Assembly: GCA_902778995.1 (NCBI GenBank)
Contig: CACYZW010000012.1
Coordinates: 1-41,145, forward strand
Reading direction: 5' to 3'
Source of the DNA: an uncultured Eubacteriales bacterium
GTDB lineage: Bacteria > Bacillota > Clostridia > Christensenellales > Aristaeellaceae
Length of the DNA stretch: 41,145 bases
The first letter of the stretch is position 1, and each line of letters begins with the position of its first letter. Made by a program: the position numbers and the translations under genes. Below are positions 1-7,055 of this stretch, piece by piece. The notes beneath the pieces are model-generated. The model had not been told where the DNA came from and made no database searches. It saw only the letters and a list, made by a program, of their open reading frames with translations.

Positions 1-96
1 ATATGGCTTTGGATCGGTTCTCTTTACCGGTCTGTTTGTGTTTGTCTCTTTCACTGCCTTTTTTCGTCTCTTCGTATGCATTACTCGTATAATGAA

Positions 97-142
97 GGGA
101 CTGCCTCAAATTGACCTCTTCATGTCATTTTGAGACAGCCCC
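97..142 (-). terminator. Long imperfect hairpin after hsp20 (terminator or small palindromic element)
   Basis: Bases 97-115 pair with 124-142 in a 19-bp stem with three mismatches and an 8-base loop. It lies 14 bases past the hsp20 stop, where a terminator is expected, but no clear T-run follows on the minus strand. The right arm TTTTGAGACAGCCCC (128-142) is identical to the right end of the MITE-like element near 33500, so this may be a transposon-derived palindrome used as a terminator. Confidence 0.5.
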
Positions 143-156
143 ATTATTATCTGGTT

Positions 157-600
157 TTACCCTTCAATCATTATAACCTTCTTTTCGGGAACCTTCTTGG
201 CTTCTGCCTTCGGTATGTTCAGGCGCAACACGCCGTGCTCCAGCTTTGCGCCGATGTCCGTCTCGGTGAGCGAATCGCCTACATAGAAGCTCCTCTGCAT
301 CGTTCCGGTATAGCGCTCCTGGCGAATGATCTTGCCCTTCTGCTTATCCTCCTTGTCCAGCCCCTTGCTGGCGGTCACCGTCAGATAGCCGTTTTGAAGC
401 TCAAGGTTGATGTCTTCCTTTTTGAAGCCCGGCAGGTCAATGTCGACTTCGTAGTGATCCTCGTGCTCATGGACATCCGTCTTCATCTCTCTGGCTGCAT
501 TTTTGCCATACAGCTTTCTATCCATGTTTCTGAATTCCCGGTTCCACTCGTTGAAAAACTCATCGAAAAGATTTTCTCCAAAGATGCTCGGTATCAACAT
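157..600 (-). CDS. hsp20: Small heat-shock protein, Hsp20/alpha-crystallin family
   Basis: This 147-residue protein is a cytoplasmic ATP-independent holdase that binds unfolding proteins and keeps them refoldable. The alpha-crystallin domain covers about residues 38-140, with the family signatures VDIDLPGFKKEDI and the GVLRLNIPKAE strand. The C-terminal end has an I-x-I type motif (VIMIEG), which in this family docks dimers into larger oligomers. The length is typical. The start at 600 is set by an AGGAGG about 8 bases upstream. The gene stands alone with its own consensus promoter overlapped by a CIRCE element, about 147 bases above the start codon, and is followed by a long hairpin. Heat induction through HrcA is inferred from CIRCE; hrcA is not in the window. 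Confidence 0.95.
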   Translation of the reverse strand: MLIPSIFGENLFDEFFNEWNREFRNMDRKLYGKNAAREMKTDVHEHEDHYEVDIDLPGFKKEDINLELQNGYLTVTASKGLDKEDKQKGKIIRQERYTGTMQRSFYVGDSLTETDIGAKLEHGVLRLNIPKAEAKKVPEKKVIMIEG

Positions 601-753
601 AAATCATACCTCCTTGACTGTCCAACGCTATACTTTGCACCCGTTGCAGTTGTGTTCCCTTGCGGCAACATCCCTGTCCGGGCTGTCGGCACAGGTTACT
701 TATTTACTGTTTGCGAACATCGGGAAGCTTATCTCTCCCTCAGTTCGAGTTAT

Positions 754-795
754 ATTATACCACTTTTGTTAGCACTGTCAATAGTTGAGTGCTAA
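754..795 (-). promoter_or_regulatory. Sigma-A promoter of hsp20 overlapped by a CIRCE operator
   Basis: On the minus strand TTGACA (781-776) and TATAAT (759-754) are separated by 16 bases. Bases 769-795 read TTAGCACTG-N9-GAGTGCTAA, which matches the CIRCE consensus TTAGCACTC-N9-GAGTGCTAA at all but one of 18 positions. The -35 hexamer begins in the CIRCE spacer, so bound HrcA repressor would block RNA polymerase. The predicted transcript has a 5' leader of about 145 bases. Confidence 0.88.
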
Positions 796-880
796 TTCAA
801 TGATGAACAATCTGTGAACATTTACCGGACAGTGCTGCATATATAGATCAATATCTTGTCTCTGGCCGTATTCTCCTGCA

Positions 881-1771
881 TCAGGTGTTCTTCAACAGCG
901 TATCCCGCAAAAAGCGTATCATTCCCTTCGGCGGGATCGGGATCCCATCAATGCCGATATCGCCCAGTTCGACCAGCTTGTTGGCGCCGTGATAATCGCT
1001 TCCGGCGGTTACATACAACCCATACTTTTCGGCCAGTAACAGGTTTTCTGTCTGAAGCTTTAAGGTAAAGCCCGAATAAAACGCCTCAAGGCCCTGAAGG
1101 CCAAATTCCATCAGGCGAACGACGCGGTTTTCCATGTCCTTTCCCAGGATCATCTGATCGCCGCTGCCGTAGGACGGATGAGCCAACACCGGTATGCCAC
1201 CCGCATTCAATATACCCTTTATGGCCTGTTCGGGTCGCACATATTTGCTTCCCAGGTGGAGCTTGTCGATGTAATTGCGAATGGCCACTTCCTTCGATTC
1301 GGCATAGCCGTGCTTGACCATCATATTTCCGATGTGGGGCTTGCCGGGATTATCCATAGCCAGAAGCCCGTTTATCTCGTCTTCCGGGAAGACGAAGCCA
1401 AATTCCTCCCTCAGAAAATCCAGGCGGGCTTTAACCTTTTCCATGCGCAGATTGTGACCAAAATTGACGGTTTCAACAATCGCCGGCGAATCCGGATCGA
1501 AATTATAGCCCAAGATGTGGTATTTTCCCTCTTCATCCTTACAGGAAAATTCTGCGCCCGACAGGAAGGCAGGATCGCCTTCCTTCAGGAGCGCCTGGAC
1601 GATGCCTGCGGCTTTTATGGCATCGTGATCTGTGATGGAAAACAGCTTTAACCCCGCCTTGCGCACGAGCTCGAGGAGCTCTGCAGGCGTGTCGGTACCA
1701 TCTGAGATAACGGTATGCATATGTAAATCCAAAGCAATGCCACGATCTAAAAATTTGAGACTATTATTCAT
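881..1771 (-). CDS. PHP-domain metal-dependent phosphoesterase (YciV/TrpH-like)
   Basis: This 296-residue protein belongs to the PHP (polymerase and histidinol phosphatase) superfamily, whose members bind a trinuclear metal centre and cleave phosphoesters. The metal-ligand motifs appear in family order: LHMHT near residue 18, SDGTDTP, ITDHD, GAEFSC, then VLAHPS and GSDYHG near the C-terminus. The closest functional relative is the E. coli RNase AM/YciV group, which removes nucleotides from 5' ends of RNA or from pAp-like molecules; this substrate is inferred only. The frame is open up to 1876, but the ATG at 1771 has GGGCAAGGG just upstream, begins five to ten residues before conserved sequence, and avoids overlapping the upstream Cys-rich gene. 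It is probably co-transcribed with that gene. Confidence 0.85.
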   Translation of the reverse strand: MNNSLKFLDRGIALDLHMHTVISDGTDTPAELLELVRKAGLKLFSITDHDAIKAAGIVQALLKEGDPAFLSGAEFSCKDEEGKYHILGYNFDPDSPAIVETVNFGHNLRMEKVKARLDFLREEFGFVFPEDEINGLLAMDNPGKPHIGNMMVKHGYAESKEVAIRNYIDKLHLGSKYVRPEQAIKGILNAGGIPVLAHPSYGSGDQMILGKDMENRVVRLMEFGLQGLEAFYSGFTLKLQTENLLLAEKYGLYVTAGSDYHGANKLVELGDIGIDGIPIPPKGMIRFLRDTLLKNT

Positions 1772-1814
1772 TTCCCTTGCCCTGTCCTTCCGCTCTAAAT
1801 AAGCAATAATCCAT

Positions 1815-1976
1815 TCAGCGAAGGGTCCTGTGCTTTTGTCCGGCGGCGCAGCGGTGCGTGCACCCCTCGCATCCACATCCGCACCCGCCCGTCTTACGTG
1901 TGCGCCACATGCGCCGGATTACAAAAAAGAGAACCACAGCCAGCGCCAAAATGATGATTATGTCTATCAGCTTCAT
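1815..1976 (-). CDS. FeoB-associated Cys-rich membrane protein
   Basis: This 53-residue protein is too short for most gene finders. It has one N-terminal membrane span (about residues 3-22, IIIILALAVVLFFVI), a basic RRMWRTRK stop-transfer segment, and a Cys-rich tail GGCGCGCEGCTHRC with five cysteines. That layout is the hallmark of the FeoB-associated Cys-rich protein family, usually encoded beside the ferrous iron transporter FeoB and thought to assist iron uptake or sense iron. No feoA or feoB is in the window, so it is an orphan here. A GGGGGA lies 11 bases before the ATG. An ATG four codons further upstream is in frame but has no spaced ribosome site. Confidence 0.75.
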   Translation of the reverse strand: MKLIDIIIILALAVVLFFVIRRMWRTRKTGGCGCGCEGCTHRCAAGQKHRTLR

Positions 1977-2003
1977 TATACCGCACATCCCCCATCAATG
2001 CAA
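1975..2003 (-). promoter_or_regulatory. Candidate promoter overlapping the start of the Cys-rich gene
   Basis: On the minus strand TTGCAT (2003-1998), a 17-base spacer and TATAAT (1980-1975) form a good sigma-A match. The last two bases of the -10 box are the first two of the ATG at 1976, so a transcript from it would begin inside the Cys-rich gene and could serve only the PHP gene. It may also be coincidence. Confidence 0.35.
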
Positions 2004-2091
2004 TACTTCAATCTGGCGGTCATCCGCGTCGAAGCGCCTTGGGAGTCGAATCATTTTCATCAACGCCCTGTAACTCGCAGGCGATGTGGCC

Positions 2092-3933
2092 TTATTCCGC
2101 CTTTTTGAGTGTGAATGTGAACTCTGTTCCCACGCCAACCTCGCTCTTCACGGTGATGTCGCCACCCATCAATCGAATAACCAGCCGCGCGATGGACAAG
2201 CCCAGGCCGGTGCCCACAGTACCCATGCGGGATTTATCGACCTTGTAAAAGCGCTCGAATATCATCGGCAGATCCTTGGGTTCTATGCCGCAACCGGTAT
2301 CCCGAACGCCCACAAAAACCTCGTCCTTACCTTCCCTGGCAAACACCGTAACGCTGCCGTCCCGGGGCGTGAAGCTCAGCGCATTGTCGATCAGTATGAC
2401 CAGCACCTGGGTAATCCTGTCTTCGTTGCCGATACAGGAAAGCTTCGATCCATCCGTCTCTGCGCGAAGGTCAACGCCGGCCTCGTCAGCTATGGGCTTC
2501 ATGCTACGGACAGCCGCATCCAATATGCCGGGCAACTCAAGCGGTTCCATATCCACCTTAATCCGCCCGTCCTGCAGACGCGACATATCCAGCATCTCGC
2601 CCACCAGCTTTTCCAGGCGCATGGTTTCCTTCCATATGATACGGTAGCACTCAAGGCGTTCCTCTTCTGTCTCGTAGCAGCCGTCGATCAGCGGCTCCAC
2701 CATGCCCCGTATGCCCGTCAAGGGCGTGCGCAGTTCATGGGATACGTTCGCGACGTATTCCCTGCGAAGCTGTTCCACACGCTGGCTCTCCGACACATCG
2801 CGCATCAGGCAAACCACGCCCGAGATTGCGCCGCTGTCATCCCTGCGCGCGGTGACGGTAGCCAGTATGACGCGATGGGAAGGGTTTTCCCATTCGATAC
2901 TCTCCGCCTCGCCGCCGTTCATGCAGCGCTCAAGCATTGCGATCAGCGCGCCAAACCGCTTCGTATCGTCCAACAATCGGGAAGCGCGATCAAGCTCGGT
3001 CAACTCGAGGAAGGCCGCGTTGGCGTGAATGATATGCCATTGGTTGTCGATGGCGATCAGGCCTTCGCTCATGCCTGATATAATCAGCTCGAGCTTGTCG
3101 CGTTCCTTGCGAAGATTGCGTATGACATCCAAAAGTCTTCCGGACATGCTGTTCAAAGCATGGCCAAGTTCGCCGATTTCATCCGCCGGCAGTTTGGGAA
3201 TCCGCTCAGCGTACAAGCCGTTTTCCATGCGCCTGGCGGCCAATGTAATGCGCTGAATGGGGCTCACCAGCACCCGCGACAGCTGCATCGCCAGGATCAC
3301 CGACAGCAGCAGGGATATGCTTACCACAAACACCAGCATGTAGCGCACAAGCTTTGAAAGGCTGCGCAGTTCCGTCACCGGCTGTGCCAATATCACGCCG
3401 CTGCGAACCACGCCGCCCTCATCCAATATCGGCGCGCCAGCGAATATGATCTCTTCCTGGGCAAATTCAAAGTGACGCATGGCGGAGACCTTTTCCCCGT
3501 TCAGCACACGGGCGGCAAACTCCCTGTCGATGGAGTCGCGTACCTCCAGCCACTGTATGCCCTTCAGATCCTCGTCTCCCGTTTCTTCGCCTTCCGGTTC
3601 GCCTGCGGGCTCAGACTCGGGGCCATACCAGCTCATGCGTATCGGCTCTGTACCGGCTTCCAGAAAGAAGACCCTGGCGTCCGTCAGATAGGCGTAGGTG
3701 CGCACAATCCGGCGGGTGGGAACATATTTGCCCTTCGGCATCTGACGGCTGCTCTCGGCAATCCGTTCGGCCTTTTCGAGCAGATCATCCATCCGCATTT
3801 CCTTCATATAACGCGCTGTGAGGGCATAGCTGAGCAGACTGGCCAACAGTATAATCACGCCGCACAGCAGCAGATGGCTGAGCAAAACCTTCGTGCCGAT
3901 ACTGCTGGGGCGTTCGCTTTTCATCCTGCCCAT
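2092..3933 (-). CDS. Membrane sensor histidine kinase, PhoR/ResE type
   Basis: This 613-residue kinase has membrane spans at about residues 15-38 and 198-216 that flank an extracytoplasmic sensor of roughly 155 residues. A HAMP linker (about 217-270), a PAS domain (about 280-385), the dimerisation/phosphoacceptor helix with VSHELRTPLTG (His399), and a HATPase_c domain follow. The ATPase boxes are visible: N box ILIDNALSFTP (513-523), G1 DTGCGI (545-550), and G2 GTGLGLS (574-580). The order TM-sensor-TM-HAMP-PAS-HisKA-HATPase is that of PhoR, ResE and WalK kinases. The signal is not predictable from sequence. The gene begins 3 bases after the response regulator stop, so the two are one operon. 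An ATG three codons downstream is an alternative start. Confidence 0.93.
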   Translation of the reverse strand: MGRMKSERPSSIGTKVLLSHLLLCGVIILLASLLSYALTARYMKEMRMDDLLEKAERIAESSRQMPKGKYVPTRRIVRTYAYLTDARVFFLEAGTEPIRMSWYGPESEPAGEPEGEETGDEDLKGIQWLEVRDSIDREFAARVLNGEKVSAMRHFEFAQEEIIFAGAPILDEGGVVRSGVILAQPVTELRSLSKLVRYMLVFVVSISLLLSVILAMQLSRVLVSPIQRITLAARRMENGLYAERIPKLPADEIGELGHALNSMSGRLLDVIRNLRKERDKLELIISGMSEGLIAIDNQWHIIHANAAFLELTELDRASRLLDDTKRFGALIAMLERCMNGGEAESIEWENPSHRVILATVTARRDDSGAISGVVCLMRDVSESQRVEQLRREYVANVSHELRTPLTGIRGMVEPLIDGCYETEEERLECYRIIWKETMRLEKLVGEMLDMSRLQDGRIKVDMEPLELPGILDAAVRSMKPIADEAGVDLRAETDGSKLSCIGNEDRITQVLVILIDNALSFTPRDGSVTVFAREGKDEVFVGVRDTGCGIEPKDLPMIFERFYKVDKSRMGTVGTGLGLSIARLVIRLMGGDITVKSEVGVGTEFTFTLKKAE

Positions 3934-3936
3934 AGG

Positions 3937-4653
3937 CTATAACTGTTTCCCTTCCGTCACTTCAAAGCGATAGCCTATCCCCCAAACGGTCTTGATGTCC
4001 CAATTATTCCTTTCATTGCAAAGCTTGGCGCGAATGCGCTTGATATGGCTGTCCACGGCCCGCGTGTCTCCCAGGAAATCGTAGCCCCAAATGCTCTGCA
4101 ACAGGTGCTCCCGGCTGAAAACCATGCCCGGATTGCTGGCCAGCGTCCAGAGTATTTCGGTCTCCTTGGGCGTACAGGGCACCAGTTGGCCGTCCAGCTT
4201 GACCGTAAATGCGTTCATGTCGATGTCGAGGTTGCCCACCACCAGATGCGCCGACTTGTCCTCCGGATTCAATTCATGCATCCGCCGAAGCACGGCCTTC
4301 ACCCGCGCCAGCACCTCCCTGGGGCTGAAGGGCTTGGTGATATAGTCGTCCGCACCCATCTCCAGGCCCAGCAGCTTGTCGAATTCCTCGCCCTTTGCCG
4401 AGAGCATGATGATCGGTATGTTGGAATCCTTGCGTATTTCACGGCAAAGCATCAGCCCATCCATGCCGGGCATCATGATATCCAGTATCACGATGTCCGG
4501 GCGCGAACGCCTGACCTGCTCCAGCGCCTGATTGCCGTCATAGGCCGAAATCATCTGATAGCCCTCCCGCCGGAAATAAGCGTTCAGGGACTGATGTACA
4601 TTCGTGTCATCGTCGGCAACCAATATCTTATATCCACTGCGAATCTCTTCCAT
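3937..4653 (-). CDS. OmpR/PhoB-family response regulator
   Basis: This 238-residue two-domain regulator is the partner of the adjacent kinase. The receiver domain (about 8-125) has the acidic pocket DDD near residue 14, the phosphorylated Asp58 in ILDIMMPGMDG, Ser85 in MLSAKG and Lys107 in ITKPFSP. A winged-helix DNA-binding domain fills about residues 138-235 (PKETEILWTLASNPGMVFSRE, SHIKRIRAKL, VWGIGYRFE). On phosphorylation it should bind direct repeats and control promoters; targets are unknown. The start at 4653 is fixed by AAGGAGG about 7 bases upstream. It is the first gene of a two-gene unit, and the Cys-rich and PHP genes may belong to the same transcript. Confidence 0.93.
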   Translation of the reverse strand: MEEIRSGYKILVADDDTNVHQSLNAYFRREGYQMISAYDGNQALEQVRRSRPDIVILDIMMPGMDGLMLCREIRKDSNIPIIMLSAKGEEFDKLLGLEMGADDYITKPFSPREVLARVKAVLRRMHELNPEDKSAHLVVGNLDIDMNAFTVKLDGQLVPCTPKETEILWTLASNPGMVFSREHLLQSIWGYDFLGDTRAVDSHIKRIRAKLCNERNNWDIKTVWGIGYRFEVTEGKQL

Positions 4654-4923
4654 AATCCTGCCTCCTTTGAGCGCATCCTGAAATTATCAGAATTATATGT
4701 CAAAACTGTGTCCAACCCGTCGATAGAAAAATAATTATAGCGTTATATCCCAATCAGCGTGTGCATATCATTATTCTGTCAATGATGCTGCACGAATATT
4801 ATATCACGCCTCGCGCAATACGGCAACGCATTATTTTTACCGACAAAAATTGCCGCGAAAGCAAACTGCCTCCAAGGTCGATAATAGGCGTGCCGGAACG
4901 CGATGAAAACGGAGGCGACGCAG

Positions 4924-5514
4924 ATGCGAAAGCTACGCACCCTGACCGGCATGCCCGTGGTCTGCGGCAGCCGCAGGATCGGACGACTGCTCCGGGCCGA
5001 GCTGACGCATGACCTGCGACAGCTTGCGGGGATATGGGTTGGGGCGGGACTGTTGGGAACGCGGTTCATCCCCGTGGAAAGCCTTGAAATGCTGGGACAG
5101 GTTGCCGTTATGGCCGAGGACGGCGGCAAGCGCATGCGCATGCGGACAAAACCGCTGCTGATGCGCGCCGTTTCCACCGACGGGCGGCGAATGGGCGCGA
5201 TCACGGGGGCCGAGATCGACGAGCTGAGCTTCGCCGTCAGCGCCCTGGAGCTTTCCGCCGGTGTTTGGGACGACCTGACATACCATCGGCTGCGCGTCAC
5301 GCGCTACAGCGTGAATCCGGACAACGGCGAGGTTGTCGTAGAACCTGTCGAAGCGACGAGAGAGGAGGGAGCGCATGAAGGGCGGATTGATGAAGGGGCT
5401 GATCGCCGGGATGGTGATCGGCGGATCGGCGGCTACGGTATACGGCATCATGAATTGGCAGACGGAAAAGCGGTGGAACCGGAAGGTCAGGCAGACGGGC
5501 AGCTGGATCTCTGA
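4924..5514 (+). CDS. PRC-barrel domain protein (YrrD/YlmC-like)
   Basis: The first 150 or so residues look like a tandem PRC-barrel protein. The opening LTGMPVVCGSRRIGRLLRAEL is a typical PRC beta-barrel start (set X, shorten or tune, label), and VSTDGRRMGAITGAEID is the second repeat. PRC barrels occur in RimM, photosynthetic reaction centres and small sporulation-associated proteins; the specific role here is unknown. The ATG at 4924 has GGAGG 8 bases upstream and is preferred over 4903. Expected family length ends near 5375, yet the frame stays open to 5514, overlapping the next gene by 140 bases out of frame. That tail (from about EEGAHEGR) lacks family likeness and may reflect a frameshift or lost stop. 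Confidence 0.7.
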   Translation: MRKLRTLTGMPVVCGSRRIGRLLRAELTHDLRQLAGIWVGAGLLGTRFIPVESLEMLGQVAVMAEDGGKRMRMRTKPLLMRAVSTDGRRMGAITGAEIDELSFAVSALELSAGVWDDLTYHRLRVTRYSVNPDNGEVVVEPVEATREEGAHEGRIDEGADRRDGDRRIGGYGIRHHELADGKAVEPEGQADGQLDL

Positions 5515-5545
5515 CAAGGCGGATGACATCGTAAAGAAGCTGTAG
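5375..5545 (+). CDS. YtxH-like small membrane-anchored protein
   Basis: This 56-residue protein begins with a glycine-rich membrane segment (GLIAGMVIGGSAATVYGIM) followed by a basic amphipathic tail ending DKADDIVKKL, the general plan of short YtxH/DUF-type anchored proteins. The ATG is preceded by an excellent GAGGAGGG about 5 bases upstream, which argues that this is the real reading frame of the region rather than the overlapping tail of the PRC-barrel frame. Function is unknown. It lies between the PRC-barrel gene and the permease, 28 bases ahead of the latter, so the three are probably one transcript. Confidence 0.65.
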   Translation: MKGGLMKGLIAGMVIGGSAATVYGIMNWQTEKRWNRKVRQTGSWISDKADDIVKKL

Positions 5546-5573
5546 CAACAGACAAATCTGAGAGGCGGTCGGC

Positions 5574-6611
5574 ATGCAGTTAAAGATTGAATCCCCAACC
5601 CGGCGTCAAATCGTCACCGGCATCGTCATTCTGGGCTTTGCGGCTGTGATGCTCGCGTTTCGCGGGCTGCTGGTACAGCTTGGCGCGCTTCTTTTGGGCG
5701 CGGGCATACTTTGCTTCATCGCTGCCCCTCTCTCCCGGCTCTATGAGAGGAAACTGTCCCGACCGGCGGCGGTATTGCTCGCGCTGTTGTCCATTGGCGC
5801 TGTGGTCGCCGGACTGCTGTGGTTGCTCGTTCCTCCGGTATACGGCCAGATGCTGTCGCTGCTGCAAGCCCTGCCCGGTTCTATTGTCCGTCTGTCCAAC
5901 TGGATTGAAGACATTCGACGATGGCTGCAGGCGCGCTTGCCAGCCCTGACGTTGCCGGAGCTCGACGCCGCCAGCCTGTTGGGCGCGTTATCCGGCTTTG
6001 CCGGCGGGACAATTGGCCTGGCCGTCAATGCAGCGGACTGGGTCGGACAGGCGTCGATGATGGCGGTATTGGCATTTTTCTTCCTGTGTGACCGGGAACG
6101 CCTGCTGCTGCGCGTGGAGCTGCTGCTGCCGCAGGCGGTTCGGCACACCGCCGTGCGCATGGGCAACGCCGTTTGCCACGAGCTCCGCCTTTACATGCGG
6201 GGCCAGCTCCTGGTTGCAGCCGCGGTGTCGCTGCTATCCGTGGCCGCGCTTTCGATCGTGGGCATCGGCAACACGCTGGCGTTGGGGCTGATCATCGGGC
6301 TTCTCAATATGATTCCCTATTTCGGTCCGTTCATCGGCGGCGTACCGGCGGTGTTCATCGCCCTGGGCGATGGCTGGCAGCGTGCGGCGCTGACCATTTT
6401 GGCGCTGGCCGTGGTACAACAGCTGGACGGTTCATGGATATCGCCGCGAATCATGGGCAATCTCACCGGTTTTTCCCCGGAGGCCGTGCTCATCGGCATC
6501 TATGCGGGGGCGCGTCTGGGTGGCGTGACGGGGATGCTCTTCGCCATGCCTGTAATGATGTCCCTTCGAACACTATTTAGAATTTTTGTTCAAAAATATG
6601 AAAACATTTGA
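5574..6611 (+). CDS. AI-2E family transporter (YrrI-like)
   Basis: This 345-residue polytopic membrane protein belongs to the AI-2E/UPF0118 family. It has the family plan: two N-terminal hydrophobic hairpins (about 15-45 and 60-85), a long soluble segment around residues 90-140, then several spans with the conserved GLLNMIPYFGPFIGGVPA stretch near residue 240 and a C-terminal PRIMG...SPEAVLIGIYAGARLGG region. Members are linked to autoinducer-2 export or to Na+/H+ antiport; the substrate cannot be read here. In B. subtilis a homologue (yrrI) sits upstream of the alaS-yrzL-yrrK-yrzB cluster, and the same neighbourhood is seen here without alaS. GAGAGGCGG lies 5 bases before the ATG. Confidence 0.88.
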   Translation: MQLKIESPTRRQIVTGIVILGFAAVMLAFRGLLVQLGALLLGAGILCFIAAPLSRLYERKLSRPAAVLLALLSIGAVVAGLLWLLVPPVYGQMLSLLQALPGSIVRLSNWIEDIRRWLQARLPALTLPELDAASLLGALSGFAGGTIGLAVNAADWVGQASMMAVLAFFFLCDRERLLLRVELLLPQAVRHTAVRMGNAVCHELRLYMRGQLLVAAAVSLLSVAALSIVGIGNTLALGLIIGLLNMIPYFGPFIGGVPAVFIALGDGWQRAALTILALAVVQQLDGSWISPRIMGNLTGFSPEAVLIGIYAGARLGGVTGMLFAMPVMMSLRTLFRIFVQKYENI

Positions 6612-6636
6612 TCTTTTCGACTTTTTGTGTTATAAT
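6608..6636 (+). promoter_or_regulatory. Promoter of ireB
   Basis: TTGATC (6608-6613), a 17-base spacer and TATAAT (6631-6636) precede ireB. The -35 box overlaps the stop codon of the upstream permease gene. Confidence 0.75.
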
Positions 6637-6677
6637 AATTATGAATGTGAAATGCTGTGTCCGAAAGGCGGTGCGCT

Positions 6678-6947
6678 ATGAACAGCAGAATGGATGAAAC
6701 GAGGCACTTCCGCATTCCGGCGGACGCGCCGGAATCGGCGGCTGAGATCATCGAGGTGGTCTATCAGGCGCTGAAGGCCAAGGGTCACGATCCGATCATG
6801 CAGATGGTGGGCTATATCATTTCCGGCGATCCCACCTACATAACCAGCTATAACAACGCCCGTTCACTGATCCGTCGATTGGAGAGGGACGAGCTGCTGG
6901 AGGAGTTTGTGCGCTTCTATATCATGGAGCATGACAAGGATTATTGA
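6678..6947 (+). CDS. ireB: IreB family regulatory phosphoprotein (UPF0297)
   Basis: This 89-residue protein matches the UPF0297/IreB family (B. subtilis YrzL). Recognisable family stretches are [42 protein letters not shown] (split here for brevity: [19 protein letters not shown] is the signature) and an acidic C-terminus. IreB of Enterococcus faecalis is a small dimer phosphorylated by the Ser/Thr kinase IreK and influences cephalosporin resistance; Thr residues just inside the N-terminus (MDETRHF) occupy the place of its phosphosites. That role is transferred by family, not shown here. The ATG at 6678 has AAAGGCGG a few bases upstream; the frame is open to 6657. It has its own promoter, and a hairpin follows. 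Confidence 0.9.
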   Translation: MNSRMDETRHFRIPADAPESAAEIIEVVYQALKAKGHDPIMQMVGYIISGDPTYITSYNNARSLIRRLERDELLEEFVRFYIMEHDKDY

Positions 6948-6983
6948 TCATCCAACACTGACAGCATCGCGTTCAGGCAACAA

Positions 6984-7015
6984 CAGGGCTGGGAATACGG
7001 TTATTTCCAGCCCTG
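6984..7015 (+). terminator. Hairpin between ireB and the aldo/keto reductase
   Basis: Bases 6984-6997 pair with 7002-7015 in a 14-bp stem (one G-T pair) closed by the 4-base loop CGGT. No T-run follows, so it is either a weak or factor-dependent terminator or an RNA processing and stability hairpin in an ireB-to-ruvX transcript. Confidence 0.5.
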
Positions 7016-7055
7016 CGGCATATTGAACGACAATGGAGAAGGGAAAACGTCAAAT

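Noticed and set aside
2..133. Hydrophobic open frame on the plus strand that could be the C-terminus of a membrane protein
   Set aside because: Only 43 codons, cut by the window start, and it ends inside the hairpin at 97-142. Too little to call.
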